NCBI RefSeq assembly: GCF_029428675.1
Contig: NZ_JAJNEL010000001.1
Span: forward strand, 1,612,001 to 1,676,000
Direction: 5' to 3'
From: Streptomyces sp. JH14
Lineage (GTDB): Bacteria > Actinomycetota > Actinomycetes > Streptomycetales > Streptomycetaceae
DNA: 64,000 nt
The translations under genes were made by a program, and so were the position numbers. The notes beneath the pieces were generated by a model. That model saw only the letters and a program-made list of their open reading frames with translations, had not been told where the DNA came from and ran no database searches. Shown here in pieces: positions 26,169-34,709 of this stretch. Within the stretch, counting starts at the first letter, position 1. The number at the start of each line of letters is the position of its first letter.

Positions 26169-27395
26169 TCAGGAGGTCCGCGGCCACAGCCCGGGGTCCG
26201 GGGTGAACCGGACCCGCAGCACACCGTCGGTGAGTGCCGCGCCGGAGACGGTGCAGCGGCGCAGGCCGGACTCCAGCTGCACGATCCGGCGGAACGGGCC
26301 GACGGTCAGGAACAGTTCGTCGCCGCGCCGCACCAGCTGGAGACTCTCCTTGACGGCTCCGGGCAGCGGCAGGCACCAGGTCAGGACCCCGTCGTGGCTG
26401 TCCGCGGGGCCGGGTCTCTCGATCCACCAGGGGTCCTCGGCCCGCCCGGCCGGCCGGGCGGCCGGTCCAGCGTCCGGTCCGTCGTCCGCCAGGAGGCCGT
26501 CGAGGCCGCTGATCTCGCCGAGGTCGCCGAGCCCCTGCGGCTCCCGGCCGAGGTGGCGCACCTCGCGCAGGGGCACGGCCGGCGCCCACTCCTCGTACCA
26601 GCGGTCGATGCACTTCTCCTGTTGGGCGGCGAGCGCCGCGAACCAGGGGTCCGGCGAGTGACGGGGCAACACCCGGTTGACGGCGAGGGTGTCGACACGC
26701 AGCCCGTACAGGGCGAGTCCGGTGCGGGCGGCGCGCAGCGCGTCCTCGGCAGCAGGGCCGGGTTCGACGACGAGCCGGACCGTGGTGGTGCGGTCCTCGA
26801 TCAGGGCCTGGACGGCGGCGAGCTCGGCGTCCCGGCGGGCTGCGGCGTCGTACAGCCACTGGGCGGGCATGGGGACGCCGGCCAGCTGGGCGAGCATCGG
26901 GCGCAGGGCCCGGGCGGCCTGGCGTTCCGGGGGCAGCAGGCGGCGCAGATAGCGGCGCAGCTGTTCGGGCAGGGCCAGGACAGCGAGGGCGTCACGCAGC
27001 GGCGGCAGGTCGACGACGAGGAGCTCGTGGCCGTCCCGCGACCAGTCGCCGTCGACCGCGCGACGCAGGGTGTGCAGCAGGGCGAGCCGGTCGCTGCCGG
27101 GGAGTTCGGTCAGCTCGTCGCTGTCGAGCCGGTTCCCGCCGAGCAGGTCCAGCACGGTGGACGCCCGGTCCTGGAGGTCGAGGAGCTCGCTGCGGAAGTG
27201 CTCGCCGGAGTCGATGCGGGCGAACCGGAGCCCCTCGGTGACCTCGGTGGGTTCCGTGGCGTCGGGGAATCCGGGTATGACGTCGGCGGAGAGCAGCAGG
27301 GTGCGGCAGCCGCGCCGGGCGGCGGCCAGGGCGGTCGCCGCCGCGACGGTGGTACGGCCGGCTCCGCCGGGTCCGGTGACGAGGACCGTACGCAC
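26169..27395 (-). CDS. ArsA/Get3-like ATPase with altered P-loop
   Basis: A 408-residue protein of the anion-transporting ATPase group (M. tuberculosis Rv2184c-like). Its Walker A segment reads TGPGGAGRTT at residues 7-16: both lysines of the deviant KGGxGKT loop are replaced (by Pro and Arg). Other elements are kept: LLLSADV (switch I-like), LLVVDLPPLRDAL (Walker B/switch II) and LAVNRVLP (adenine loop). The C-terminal 80 residues form a beta-rich domain with LPGAVKESLQLVRRGDELFLTVG. It begins four bases after the SRPBCC gene, so they form one operon. Whether it hydrolyses ATP is open. Confidence 0.82.
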   Translation of the reverse strand: MRTVLVTGPGGAGRTTVAAATALAAARRGCRTLLLSADVIPGFPDATEPTEVTEGLRFARIDSGEHFRSELLDLQDRASTVLDLLGGNRLDSDELTELPGSDRLALLHTLRRAVDGDWSRDGHELLVVDLPPLRDALAVLALPEQLRRYLRRLLPPERQAARALRPMLAQLAGVPMPAQWLYDAAARRDAELAAVQALIEDRTTTVRLVVEPGPAAEDALRAARTGLALYGLRVDTLAVNRVLPRHSPDPWFAALAAQQEKCIDRWYEEWAPAVPLREVRHLGREPQGLGDLGEISGLDGLLADDGPDAGPAARPAGRAEDPWWIERPGPADSHDGVLTWCLPLPGAVKESLQLVRRGDELFLTVGPFRRIVQLESGLRRCTVSGAALTDGVLRVRFTPDPGLWPRTS

Positions 27396-27399
27396 CGGG

Positions 27400-27849
27400 T
27401 CAGCCCTGCGGGACGGACTCGACGCGCTTCTTCAGGCCGGCCAGGGCGCGGTCGATGATGACCTTCTCGGCCTTGCGCTTGATCATGCCGAGCATCGGGA
27501 TCTTGACGTCGACGGTCAGCCGGTAGGTGACCTCGGTGCGGCTTCCGTCGCCGAGCGGGGCCAGCACGTAGGAGCCGTCGATGGCGCGCAGCATCTGGGA
27601 CTTGACCAGGGTCCAGCTGACCTCGTGGTCGCCGGTCCAGGTATACGCGAGGGTGTGGTCGTCCTTGATCGCGCCCGCGTCGAGGACCAGGCGGACCTTC
27701 TCGGCGCGGCCCTGGTCGTCCTTGGCGAGGATCTCGGCCTCCTTGACCTCGCCGGTCCACTCCGGGTAGCGGTCGAAGTCGGCGATCACGCCCATGACGT
27801 CGGCCGGTGCCGCCTCGATCGTGATGCTCGAGCTGGTGTGTTCAGCCAT
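27400..27849 (-). CDS. SRPBCC (START/Bet v1-like) lipid-binding protein
   Basis: A 149-residue polyketide cyclase/dehydrase family protein of the Rv2185c type. It shows SSSITIEAAPADVMGVIADFDRYPEW, the usual N-terminal strand-helix of SRPBCC folds, and a C-terminal helix IIDRALAGLKKRVE. The cavity fold normally binds a hydrophobic ligand. ATG 27849 follows GGAGGAG. It is the first gene of an operon with the ArsA-like ATPase, an association also seen in M. tuberculosis. Ligand unknown. Confidence 0.82.
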   Translation of the reverse strand: MAEHTSSSITIEAAPADVMGVIADFDRYPEWTGEVKEAEILAKDDQGRAEKVRLVLDAGAIKDDHTLAYTWTGDHEVSWTLVKSQMLRAIDGSYVLAPLGDGSRTEVTYRLTVDVKIPMLGMIKRKAEKVIIDRALAGLKKRVESVPQG

Positions 27850-27967
27850 CGCTGTGGCTCCTCCAGTGCGGGGTACCGGTCGGTCGGCAGAGGCCTGCCG
27901 CCAGAAGGCTATCGCGTGCGCGGAGCGCATCCTCCCAGGCCCCCGCGGACCGTGGCGGAAGGGCCGG

Positions 27968-28774
27968 TCACCACTCGAGCGCCCATGGCCGGCCGGTCGA
28001 CGCGAAGTGCCCGACATTCACGCATTCGGTGGCGCCGATCCGCATCCGGCTGACGAGCGGCTGGTGGACATGGCCGAATACGGCGTACCGGGGGCGGGTC
28101 CGGTGGATGACGTCGAGGAGGGCCCGGCTGCCGCGTTCGAAGCGCCGCGCGACCGTGTCGTACGTCAATTCCGGGACGTCGGGCGGGATGTGCGTGCACA
28201 GGACGTCCACATCGCCGATCGCCTCGACCTTGGCGGCGTACTCCTCGTCGCTGATCTCGTACGGCGTGCGCATCGGGGTCTGCAGTCCGCCGCCGACGAA
28301 CCCGAAGACACGGCCGCCGATCTCGGCGCGTTCACCGTCCAGGACGGTGGTGCCGGGGCGGGCGTACTCGGGCCAGAGACCGGGGATGTCGACATTGCCG
28401 TAGGTCGCGTACGTAGGGGTGGGGAAGGCCGCGAACATCTCGGCGTACTGCTTGCGCACCGCACCGACGATGGCGGCGTTGCGGTCCATGCCCGCCCAGA
28501 GTCCGCGGCCGAATGCGCGGGCCTCCTCGTAGCGGCGGGCCGTGCGCAGCGCGACGATCCGGTCGGCGTTCTCGACGCCGAAGAGCTCGGGGAAGATGCC
28601 GCGCGAGTGGTCGGCGTAGTCGAGGAAGAGCACCAGGTCACCCAGGCAGATGAGCGCGTCCGCCCCGTCCCCTGCGCGGGCCAGCGCCTCGGTGTTCCCG
28701 TGCACGTCACTGACCACATGGATACGGTTGCGGCGGGCGGTTGCGCCCTCTCGGCTGTTCGGTCCGGCTCGCAT
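27968..28774 (-). CDS. Calcineurin-like metallophosphoesterase
   Basis: A 268-residue phosphoesterase. The dinuclear metal motifs are complete: VVSDVHGN (DxH), LICLGDLV (GD), ATYGNVDI (GNxD replacing GNHD), LCTHIPPD (H) and FGHVHQPL (GHxH). It lacks a signal peptide, so it acts in the cytoplasm. Start ATG 28774 is preceded by TAGGGT at seven bases, suggesting a leaderless mRNA; a GTG three codons upstream is possible. Substrate unknown. Confidence 0.85.
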   Translation of the reverse strand: MRAGPNSREGATARRNRIHVVSDVHGNTEALARAGDGADALICLGDLVLFLDYADHSRGIFPELFGVENADRIVALRTARRYEEARAFGRGLWAGMDRNAAIVGAVRKQYAEMFAAFPTPTYATYGNVDIPGLWPEYARPGTTVLDGERAEIGGRVFGFVGGGLQTPMRTPYEISDEEYAAKVEAIGDVDVLCTHIPPDVPELTYDTVARRFERGSRALLDVIHRTRPRYAVFGHVHQPLVSRMRIGATECVNVGHFASTGRPWALEW

Positions 28775-28781
28775 GACGATC

Positions 28782-28787
28782 ACCCTA
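28782..28787 (-). promoter_or_regulatory. Putative -10 box for leaderless metallophosphoesterase mRNA
   Basis: TAGGGT on the minus strand ends seven bases before ATG 28774, with no Shine-Dalgarno sequence. The remaining gap to the acyl-CoA synthetase (to 29053) holds an AT-richer patch near 28881-28900 but no recognised signal. Confidence 0.4.
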
Positions 28788-29053
28788 GGACCCTGCCGAC
28801 GGTGTGGGTAGAGCCGCCGGACCTGCGGTTACTTCCTGGTCGTCAGCCACGTGCACTACTGTGCGCGCAAGGACCACCGATATGTGTGACGCATAAAACA
28901 TCTGGCCGGAAACCCCTATCGGGAACCCCGTACCGGTGGGTAACGTCCGGGCAGTCCAGTTGTGCTCACCCCACGGAGCACCCTCCCACCTTGGACCGCA
29001 GCCGGTGCGTCGCACAGAGCCGTGGCACCGGAGCCCGATGAGGAGCAGCAGTT

Positions 29054-30850
29054 TTGCGCGAGTTCAGCCTTCCGGCCCTGTACGAGGTCCCCTCGGACGG
29101 CAACCTGACCGATCTCATCCGCCGCAACGCCGCACAGCATCCCGACGTCGCGGTGATGAGCCGCAAAGTGGCAGGCGTCTGGACCGATGTGACCGCCACC
29201 CAGTTCCTTGCCGAGGTCAGAGCCGCCGCCAAGGGCCTGATCGCGGCGGGCATCGAGCCCGGCGACCGCGTCGCGCTGATGTCCCGTACCCGTTTCGAAT
29301 GGGTACTCCTCGACTTCGCGATCTGGAGCGCCGGAGCGGTCACCGTCCCGGTGTACGAGACCAGTTCCGCCGAGCAGGTCCAGTGGATCCTGGGCGACTC
29401 GGGTGCGGTCGCGGCCCTCGTCGAGAGCGATGCGCACGCCGAGGCCGTCGCCTCCGTGCGTGACCGGCTGCCCGGGCTGCGCAGTGTCTGGCAGATCGAC
29501 AAGGGCGCGGTCGGCGAGCTGACCGCGGCGGGCTCGGGCGTCTCGGAGGAGACCGTCGACCTGCGCAGCGCGAGCGCCCGGGCCGACGACCCGGCGACCA
29601 TCGTCTACACCTCGGGCACCACCGGCCGCCCCAAGGGCTGTGTCCTCACGCACCGCAGCTTCTTCGCGGAGTGCGGCAATGTGGTCGAGCGGCTGCGGCC
29701 CCTCTTCCGTACCGGCGAGTGCTCCGTGCTGCTCTTCCTGCCCGCGGCCCATGTCTTCGGGCGGCTGGTCGAGGTTGCTTCGGTGATGGCGCCGATCAAA
29801 CTCGGCTGCGTACCGGACATCAAGAACCTCACCGATGAACTGGCCGCGTTCCGGCCGACGCTGATCCTCGGTGTACCGCGGGTCTTCGAGAAGGTCTACA
29901 ACTCGGCGCGTGCCAAGGCGCAGGCCGACGGCAAGGGAAAGATCTTCGACAAGGCCGCGAGCACGGCGATCGCGTACAGCCGCGCGCTGGGCACCGCCGA
30001 GGGCCCGTCCATCGGCCTGAAGTTCAAGCACAAGGTGTTCGACCGGCTGGTCTTCAGCAAGCTGCGGGCGGTGCTCGGTGGCCGCGGCGAGTACGCGATC
30101 TCCGGCGGCGCACCGCTGGGCGAGCGCCTCGGGCACTTCTACCGCGGTATCGGCTTCACGGTGCTGGAGGGCTACGGCCTCACGGAGACGTGTGCGGCCA
30201 CGGCGTTCAACCCGTGGGACCGGCAGAAGATCGGTACGGTCGGCCAGCCGCTGCCCGGCTCGGTCGTGCGGATCGCCGACGACGGCGAGGTGCTGCTGCA
30301 CGGCGAGCACCTGTTCCAGGGCTACTGGAACAACGAGGCGGCGACGACCGAGGCGCTGGCCGACGGCTGGTTCCACACGGGCGACATCGGCACCCTCGAC
30401 GAGGACGGCTACCTCGCGATCACCGGCCGCAAGAAGGAGATCATCGTCACCGCGGGCGGCAAGAACGTCGCTCCCGCGGTGATCGAGGACCGGATCCGCG
30501 GCCACGCGCTGGTCGCCGAGTGCATGGTGGTCGGCGACGGACGGCCGTTCGTGGGTGCGCTGGTCACCCTGGACGAGGAGTTCCTGGCGCACTGGGCCGG
30601 GGACCACGGCAAACCGGCCGGCTCGACGGCTCAGTCGCTGCGTGAGGACCCGGAGCTGCTGGCCGAGGTGCAGCGGGCCGTGGACGAGGGCAACGCGGCG
30701 GTGTCCAAGGCGGAGTCCGTACGGAAATTCCGCATCCTGGCCTCGCAGTTCACCGAGGAGGCGGGCCACATCACGCCGTCGCTGAAGCTGAAGCGGAACG
30801 TGGTCGCGAAGGACTTCGCGGACGAGATCGAGTCGCTCTACCAGCGCTGA
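29054..30850 (+). CDS. Long-chain acyl-CoA synthetase (FadD15-like)
   Basis: A 598-residue adenylate-forming enzyme that activates fatty acids to acyl-CoA via acyl-AMP. The AMP-binding P-loop YTSGTTGRPKG is at about 185-195, followed by EGYGLTETCA, WFHTGDIGTLDEDGYLAITGRKKEII (hinge and A8) and the A10-like PSLKLKRNVV with the catalytic Lys near the C-terminus. Start is TTG 29054 behind AGGAGC. The M. tuberculosis neighbour at this position is FadD15 (Rv2187). It converges on a PimB-like glycosyltransferase across a 24-bp hairpin. Confidence 0.92.
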   Translation: MREFSLPALYEVPSDGNLTDLIRRNAAQHPDVAVMSRKVAGVWTDVTATQFLAEVRAAAKGLIAAGIEPGDRVALMSRTRFEWVLLDFAIWSAGAVTVPVYETSSAEQVQWILGDSGAVAALVESDAHAEAVASVRDRLPGLRSVWQIDKGAVGELTAAGSGVSEETVDLRSASARADDPATIVYTSGTTGRPKGCVLTHRSFFAECGNVVERLRPLFRTGECSVLLFLPAAHVFGRLVEVASVMAPIKLGCVPDIKNLTDELAAFRPTLILGVPRVFEKVYNSARAKAQADGKGKIFDKAASTAIAYSRALGTAEGPSIGLKFKHKVFDRLVFSKLRAVLGGRGEYAISGGAPLGERLGHFYRGIGFTVLEGYGLTETCAATAFNPWDRQKIGTVGQPLPGSVVRIADDGEVLLHGEHLFQGYWNNEAATTEALADGWFHTGDIGTLDEDGYLAITGRKKEIIVTAGGKNVAPAVIEDRIRGHALVAECMVVGDGRPFVGALVTLDEEFLAHWAGDHGKPAGSTAQSLREDPELLAEVQRAVDEGNAAVSKAESVRKFRILASQFTEEAGHITPSLKLKRNVVAKDFADEIESLYQR

Positions 30851-30864
30851 TCCCACGGCCGTAC

Positions 30865-30917
30865 GCATACGGGGAGGGGCCCGCACGATCCAGTCGTGCG
30901 GGCCCCTCCCCGTATGC
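30865..30917. terminator. 24-bp perfect bidirectional terminator
   Basis: Arms 30865-30888 and 30894-30917 are perfectly complementary over 24 bp with a 5-nt loop TCCAG. It lies between the stops of the convergent acyl-CoA synthetase and glycosyltransferase genes. Confidence 0.88.
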
Positions 30918-30931
30918 CGTGCCGGCGCGTC

Positions 30932-32074
30932 TCACAGCAGCGCTCTGAGCCGCTCCGCCAGCAGGTCCCAGCGCCACGTCTGCTCGACCCAGGCCCGGCC
31001 CCGCTCCCCCATCCGCTGCCGCAGTTCCGGGTCGCCGAGCAGGGTCACGATCCGGTCGGCGGTCTCCTCCACGGAGCCGCCCCGCACCACCCAGCCGGTC
31101 TCGCCGTCCAGTACGGCGTCGGGGGCGCCGCCCGAGTCGCCCGCCACCACCGGCAGTCCGGTCGCGGACGCCTCCAGATAGACGATGCCGAGACCCTCGA
31201 CGTCCAGGCCGCCCCGGCGGGTGCGGCACGGCATCGCGAAGACGTCGCCCGCGCCGTAGTGGGCGGGCAGCTCGTCCCACGGCACCGGTCCGGTGAACCG
31301 TACGGAGTCGGTGACGCCGGTCTGCGCGGCCAGCTTCTTCAGTTCCCTGGCGTACGGTCCGCCGCCGACGATCAGCAGGACGGCGTCCGGTTCCCGCGCG
31401 AGGATCGCGGGCATCGCGAGGATCAGGGTGTCCTGGCCCTTGCGGGGCACCAGCCGCGACACACAGACGACGACGGGCCGGTCCGTGAGTCCGAGCCGGG
31501 CCCGGATCCGGTCCCCGCCCGAGTCCGCGTGGAAGATCTTCTCGTCGACGCCGGGCGTCAGTTGGACCATGCGGGCCGCGGCCTCCGGGGTGAGCGCGGC
31601 CGCGATCCGGGTACGGGTGTACTCGCCGAGGTGGGTGAGGGTGTCCGTGCCCTCGCCGATCCGGCGCAACAGCTGGCGTGACGCGGGTAGTTGGGCCCAG
31701 CCCGCCTCGTGCCCGTGGGTGGTGGCGACCAGCCGGCGGGCGCCGGCCCGCCGCAGCGCCGGAGCCATCAGCCCGAGCGGGGCGGCGGCACCGAACCAGA
31801 CGGACGTGCAGTCGTGCGCGCGCAGCAGCTCGACCGCGCGCCGGGTCACCCGCGGCGTCGGCAGCAGCATGGTCGTGCGGTCACGGACGACGGTGAACGG
31901 CTGCTCGGCGTCGAACGCGGCGGTGGCCGCCACGCCCTCGGGGCTCCGCTTCCAGGTGGAGGCGTAGACGACGAGTTGTCCGGGGTCCAGGCGCAGCGCC
32001 ATATTGTGCAGGAATGCCTGGATACCGCCGGGTCGGGGCGGAAAGTCGTTGGTCACGATCAGGGTCTTGTCCAT
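30932..32074 (-). CDS. GT4 glycosyltransferase, PimB'-like mannosyltransferase
   Basis: A 380-residue GT-B enzyme that likely transfers mannose from GDP-mannose to a phosphatidylinositol mannoside. Features: TNDFPPRPGGIQAFL near the N-terminus, VCVSRLVPRKGQDTLI, GGGPY, and the donor-site EGLGIVYLEASATGLPVV (EX7E). M. tuberculosis PimB' (Rv2188c) is of similar length and place. Start ATG 32074 (MDKTLIV) is chosen on homology; the longer frame upstream overlaps the divergent gene. TACTGT eight bases upstream suggests a leaderless mRNA. Confidence 0.88.
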   Translation of the reverse strand: MDKTLIVTNDFPPRPGGIQAFLHNMALRLDPGQLVVYASTWKRSPEGVAATAAFDAEQPFTVVRDRTTMLLPTPRVTRRAVELLRAHDCTSVWFGAAAPLGLMAPALRRAGARRLVATTHGHEAGWAQLPASRQLLRRIGEGTDTLTHLGEYTRTRIAAALTPEAAARMVQLTPGVDEKIFHADSGGDRIRARLGLTDRPVVVCVSRLVPRKGQDTLILAMPAILAREPDAVLLIVGGGPYARELKKLAAQTGVTDSVRFTGPVPWDELPAHYGAGDVFAMPCRTRRGGLDVEGLGIVYLEASATGLPVVAGDSGGAPDAVLDGETGWVVRGGSVEETADRIVTLLGDPELRQRMGERGRAWVEQTWRWDLLAERLRALL

Positions 32075-32174
32075 CGCCGCCGACAGTACCGAACCGCCCG
32101 CCCCGATGGTTCCCCCACAGGCACTCCGTGCATCATGGCTCATCGAGCCACCGGCAAAGGGGATGAGCGCGGCC

Positions 32175-33473
32175 ATGACGGCAGCAGGCGGCACCGGCAG
32201 ATTTCTCGCACCCATGGCGATGTGGGCCCTGACCAGGGCCGTGTTGCTGCTCTGCGTCTTCAAGGTCGTCACCGTGCCGGGCCCGGACGTGACGAGCGAC
32301 GTCTCGGTGATCTATCACGGCTGGTCCGAGGTGCTGAAGAGCGGCACGTACCCGCAGTCCGACGTCACCTGGCAGTACCCGCCCGTCGCGGCGCTCGCCG
32401 TCCTCTCCCCCGCCCTGCTGCCGTTCCTGGACTACACCGCGGCCTTCTTCGTTCTCGTGTGCCTGTGCGACGCACTGGTGCTGGGTCTGCTGCTGTACGC
32501 GGGAAGCCGTACCGGCCGGCCGGCCTCGGGCGCCTGGGTGTGGGTGGCGGGGGTGCCGCTGCTCGGCACGACGGCGTACGCCCGCTACGACCTGATGGTG
32601 ACGGCGGTGGCGGTGGCGGCGCTGCTCGCGGGGGTACGGCATCCGCGGCTCCTGGGGGCACTGGCCGCGTTCGGTGCGCTGCTGAAGGTGTGGCCGGTGC
32701 TGCTGCTCGCCGGCACCGCGCCCGGGGCCCGCACCCGCCGCTCGTGGACGACGGCCGCGGTGACGGCGGCCGGGCTGCTGGTGGGGTGTGCGGCGGCGAT
32801 GCCGGGTGCGCTGGCCTTCCTCGGCTTCCAGCGCGACCGGGGCACCGAGGTCGAGTCGCTGGGCGCGCTGGTCTTCCATGTGGCGCGGCAGTTCGGCTGG
32901 CAGGGCCGGGTGGAGTTGCACTACGGGTCGCTGGAGTTCCTCGGTCCGCACGTGCCGCTGGTGAGCACGGTGGCGCTCGGCCTGAGTCTGGTGGCCTTCG
33001 GCTGGCTACTGGTGTGGCGGCTGCGGGCCCGCGCGTTCGGGCCGGGCACCACGGCCGACGCGGCGTTCACCGCGGTGCTGCTGTTCACGACCACCAGCCG
33101 GGTGATCAGCCCGCAGTACATGCTGTGGCTGGTCGGCCTGGCGGCGGTCTGCCTGGTCTTCCGGTCCGGCCGGATGGGGTTGCCGGCCGGGCTGGTGCTG
33201 GCCGCGACGGGGGTCACCCAGCTGGAGTTCCCGCTCGGGTTCGTCCATGTGGTGACCAGCGACGCGACGGGCGTGACGCTGATGTTCGTACGCAATGGCC
33301 TGCTGGTCGCGGCGACCCTCGTCGCGGCGGCGCGGCTGTGGCGGCAGACGGTGACCGAACCCCCCGGGCGCGAGCGGCGGGCGCCGGTCCTCCCGGCCGC
33401 CGCCCGGGAGCCCGCGCCGCTCCGGGACGTCAGCCGAGACGGGACCGCAGATACTCCTGCCAGCGCGCCGTGA
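32175..33473 (+). CDS. GT87 (DUF2029) mannosyltransferase, polytopic
   Basis: A 432-residue membrane glycosyltransferase with about ten helices, using polyprenyl-phosphomannose as donor in this family. The acidic/aromatic loop after the first helix contains VIYHGWSEVL and TWQYPPVAALAVL, typical of GT87; a second landmark is the SRVISPQYMLWLVGL motif. The M. tuberculosis homologue region carries Rv2181, an alpha-1,2-mannosyltransferase in PIM/LM synthesis. ATG 32175 or ATG 32163 could be the start; 32175 has better spacing from GGGGAT. Its 3' end overlaps the convergent lipoprotein gene by 44 bp. Confidence 0.83.
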   Translation: MTAAGGTGRFLAPMAMWALTRAVLLLCVFKVVTVPGPDVTSDVSVIYHGWSEVLKSGTYPQSDVTWQYPPVAALAVLSPALLPFLDYTAAFFVLVCLCDALVLGLLLYAGSRTGRPASGAWVWVAGVPLLGTTAYARYDLMVTAVAVAALLAGVRHPRLLGALAAFGALLKVWPVLLLAGTAPGARTRRSWTTAAVTAAGLLVGCAAAMPGALAFLGFQRDRGTEVESLGALVFHVARQFGWQGRVELHYGSLEFLGPHVPLVSTVALGLSLVAFGWLLVWRLRARAFGPGTTADAAFTAVLLFTTTSRVISPQYMLWLVGLAAVCLVFRSGRMGLPAGLVLAATGVTQLEFPLGFVHVVTSDATGVTLMFVRNGLLVAATLVAAARLWRQTVTEPPGRERRAPVLPAAAREPAPLRDVSRDGTADTPASAP

Positions 33474-34692
33474 AGTCCTGCGGGGTGGTGCCGAGCACCT
33501 CCTGCAGGGCCTGCTCCACCGCTCCGTCCCGCCCTGAGTGCCCTCCGACGGCCCGGTAGAAAGCGAACAGCTTCTTCTCGCCCCAGTGGTCGGCGATCAG
33601 TGCGCAGGCCAGCCAGCCGCCCTCGTACGCCCTCGCCAGCCGCGCGGGGTCGCCGCCGAAGGCGAACTCCTCGTCCGTGGGGAGCGCGGCGGGCAGGTCG
33701 CCGGCCCGGACGGTCTCGGCCAGTTCCGGCGCCAGCTGCACGGCGGTCCGGTCCTCTCCGCGGTAGGCCGCCCAGTCGGCGAAGCCCTCGGAGAGCCAGG
33801 TCGGCGTGGCGGCGGAGGTGTGGGCGCGGGTGGCGACATGGGTGGTCTCGTGGGTGAGGACGACCTGCTGCCCGAACGCGCCGAGCACCGCGTACGCCTG
33901 CGGGTTGACGATCACCCGGTCCGCCGGCGCCCGGCCGCCGGTCTGCGCGGTGGTGACGGCCGCGATGTCCCGGTAGTTCGCCACAGGCGTCCCCAGCAGC
34001 CCCGCCATCGCCTCGACGGTCGCCGGCACCAGCACCACCACGCGGCCGGCCCAGCGGTCCGGCCAGGCCGCGGAGACCGCGGGCACCGCGCGGTCCTCCG
34101 CGTCCGCGATCCGGCGCAGCTCCTGCCGGGTGCGGCCGACGCCGAGGACGAGGCTGTGGCTGCCCCGCACGACCCGCACGTCCCCCTGCTGCCAGAGCTG
34201 GGGGGCGCTGTCCTTCCCGGCCCGGTCGGCCGCGATGTACCAGCGGCCGTCCGCCCCGTGCCGCTCCAGGTCGATGACCCGGTCCGCGGTGGCCGGGGCG
34301 CTGTCGTAGCCCGCGATCCGGTAGCGCAGTTCGACGTCGGCGGTGGCCCGGTCCGCGCCGTGCTCCCGTACCCGGATCACTCGGTACGTCCACGAGCTCA
34401 GCGGGACGTCGGCGAGGTTGGCCAGTTCGCGGCGCTGGGCCGTCCGCAGTCCGGTGGCCCCGGGGGCGATCACGGCCAGATAGCCGTCCGCGTCATGGTC
34501 CAGGACGGCGGCGGCGCGCCGGTCCAGAGTGGCGCCGATGGCACGGACGGCGGTGCCCGGGGCGGCGGGGGCGGTGCCGGCAGGGGCCGTCGTGCAGCCG
34601 GAGGCGAGCAGCAGCCCGGCGAGCGCCGCGCCCACCGCGCGCCGTCGTCGTCCGTCACGTCCCCGGCCTGCGGTACGTCCCTGGTCAGCCAC
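33430..34692 (-). CDS. Lipoprotein with zinc-metallopeptidase-like HEXXH motif
   Basis: A 420-residue exported lipoprotein. After an Arg-rich start, a hydrophobic AVGAALAGLLLASGC segment ends in a lipobox Cys33. Residues 60-210 look like a repeated NTF2/beta region with WTYRVIRVREHG and an internal DRVIDLERHGADGRWYI. The peptidase-like part carries VVLTHETTHVATR near residue 281 (HETTH) followed by TWLSEGFADWAAY (downstream Glu), as in gluzincins. Start GTG 34692 lies 17 bp after the upstream NlpC/P60 stop, so they are cotranscribed. A wall-associated proteolytic role is inferred. The 3' end overlaps the GT87 gene. Confidence 0.8.
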   Translation of the reverse strand: MADQGRTAGRGRDGRRRRAVGAALAGLLLASGCTTAPAGTAPAAPGTAVRAIGATLDRRAAAVLDHDADGYLAVIAPGATGLRTAQRRELANLADVPLSSWTYRVIRVREHGADRATADVELRYRIAGYDSAPATADRVIDLERHGADGRWYIAADRAGKDSAPQLWQQGDVRVVRGSHSLVLGVGRTRQELRRIADAEDRAVPAVSAAWPDRWAGRVVVLVPATVEAMAGLLGTPVANYRDIAAVTTAQTGGRAPADRVIVNPQAYAVLGAFGQQVVLTHETTHVATRAHTSAATPTWLSEGFADWAAYRGEDRTAVQLAPELAETVRAGDLPAALPTDEEFAFGGDPARLARAYEGGWLACALIADHWGEKKLFAFYRAVGGHSGRDGAVEQALQEVLGTTPQDFTARWQEYLRSRLG

Positions 34693-34709
34693 CCGACCGA
34701 GGGTACGGG

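Noticed and set aside
28775..29053. Riboswitch or ncRNA in the 279-bp gap upstream of the acyl-CoA synthetase
   Set aside because: Only an AT-richer patch and weak promoter-like words were found; no conserved aptamer core or stable hairpin could be supported.
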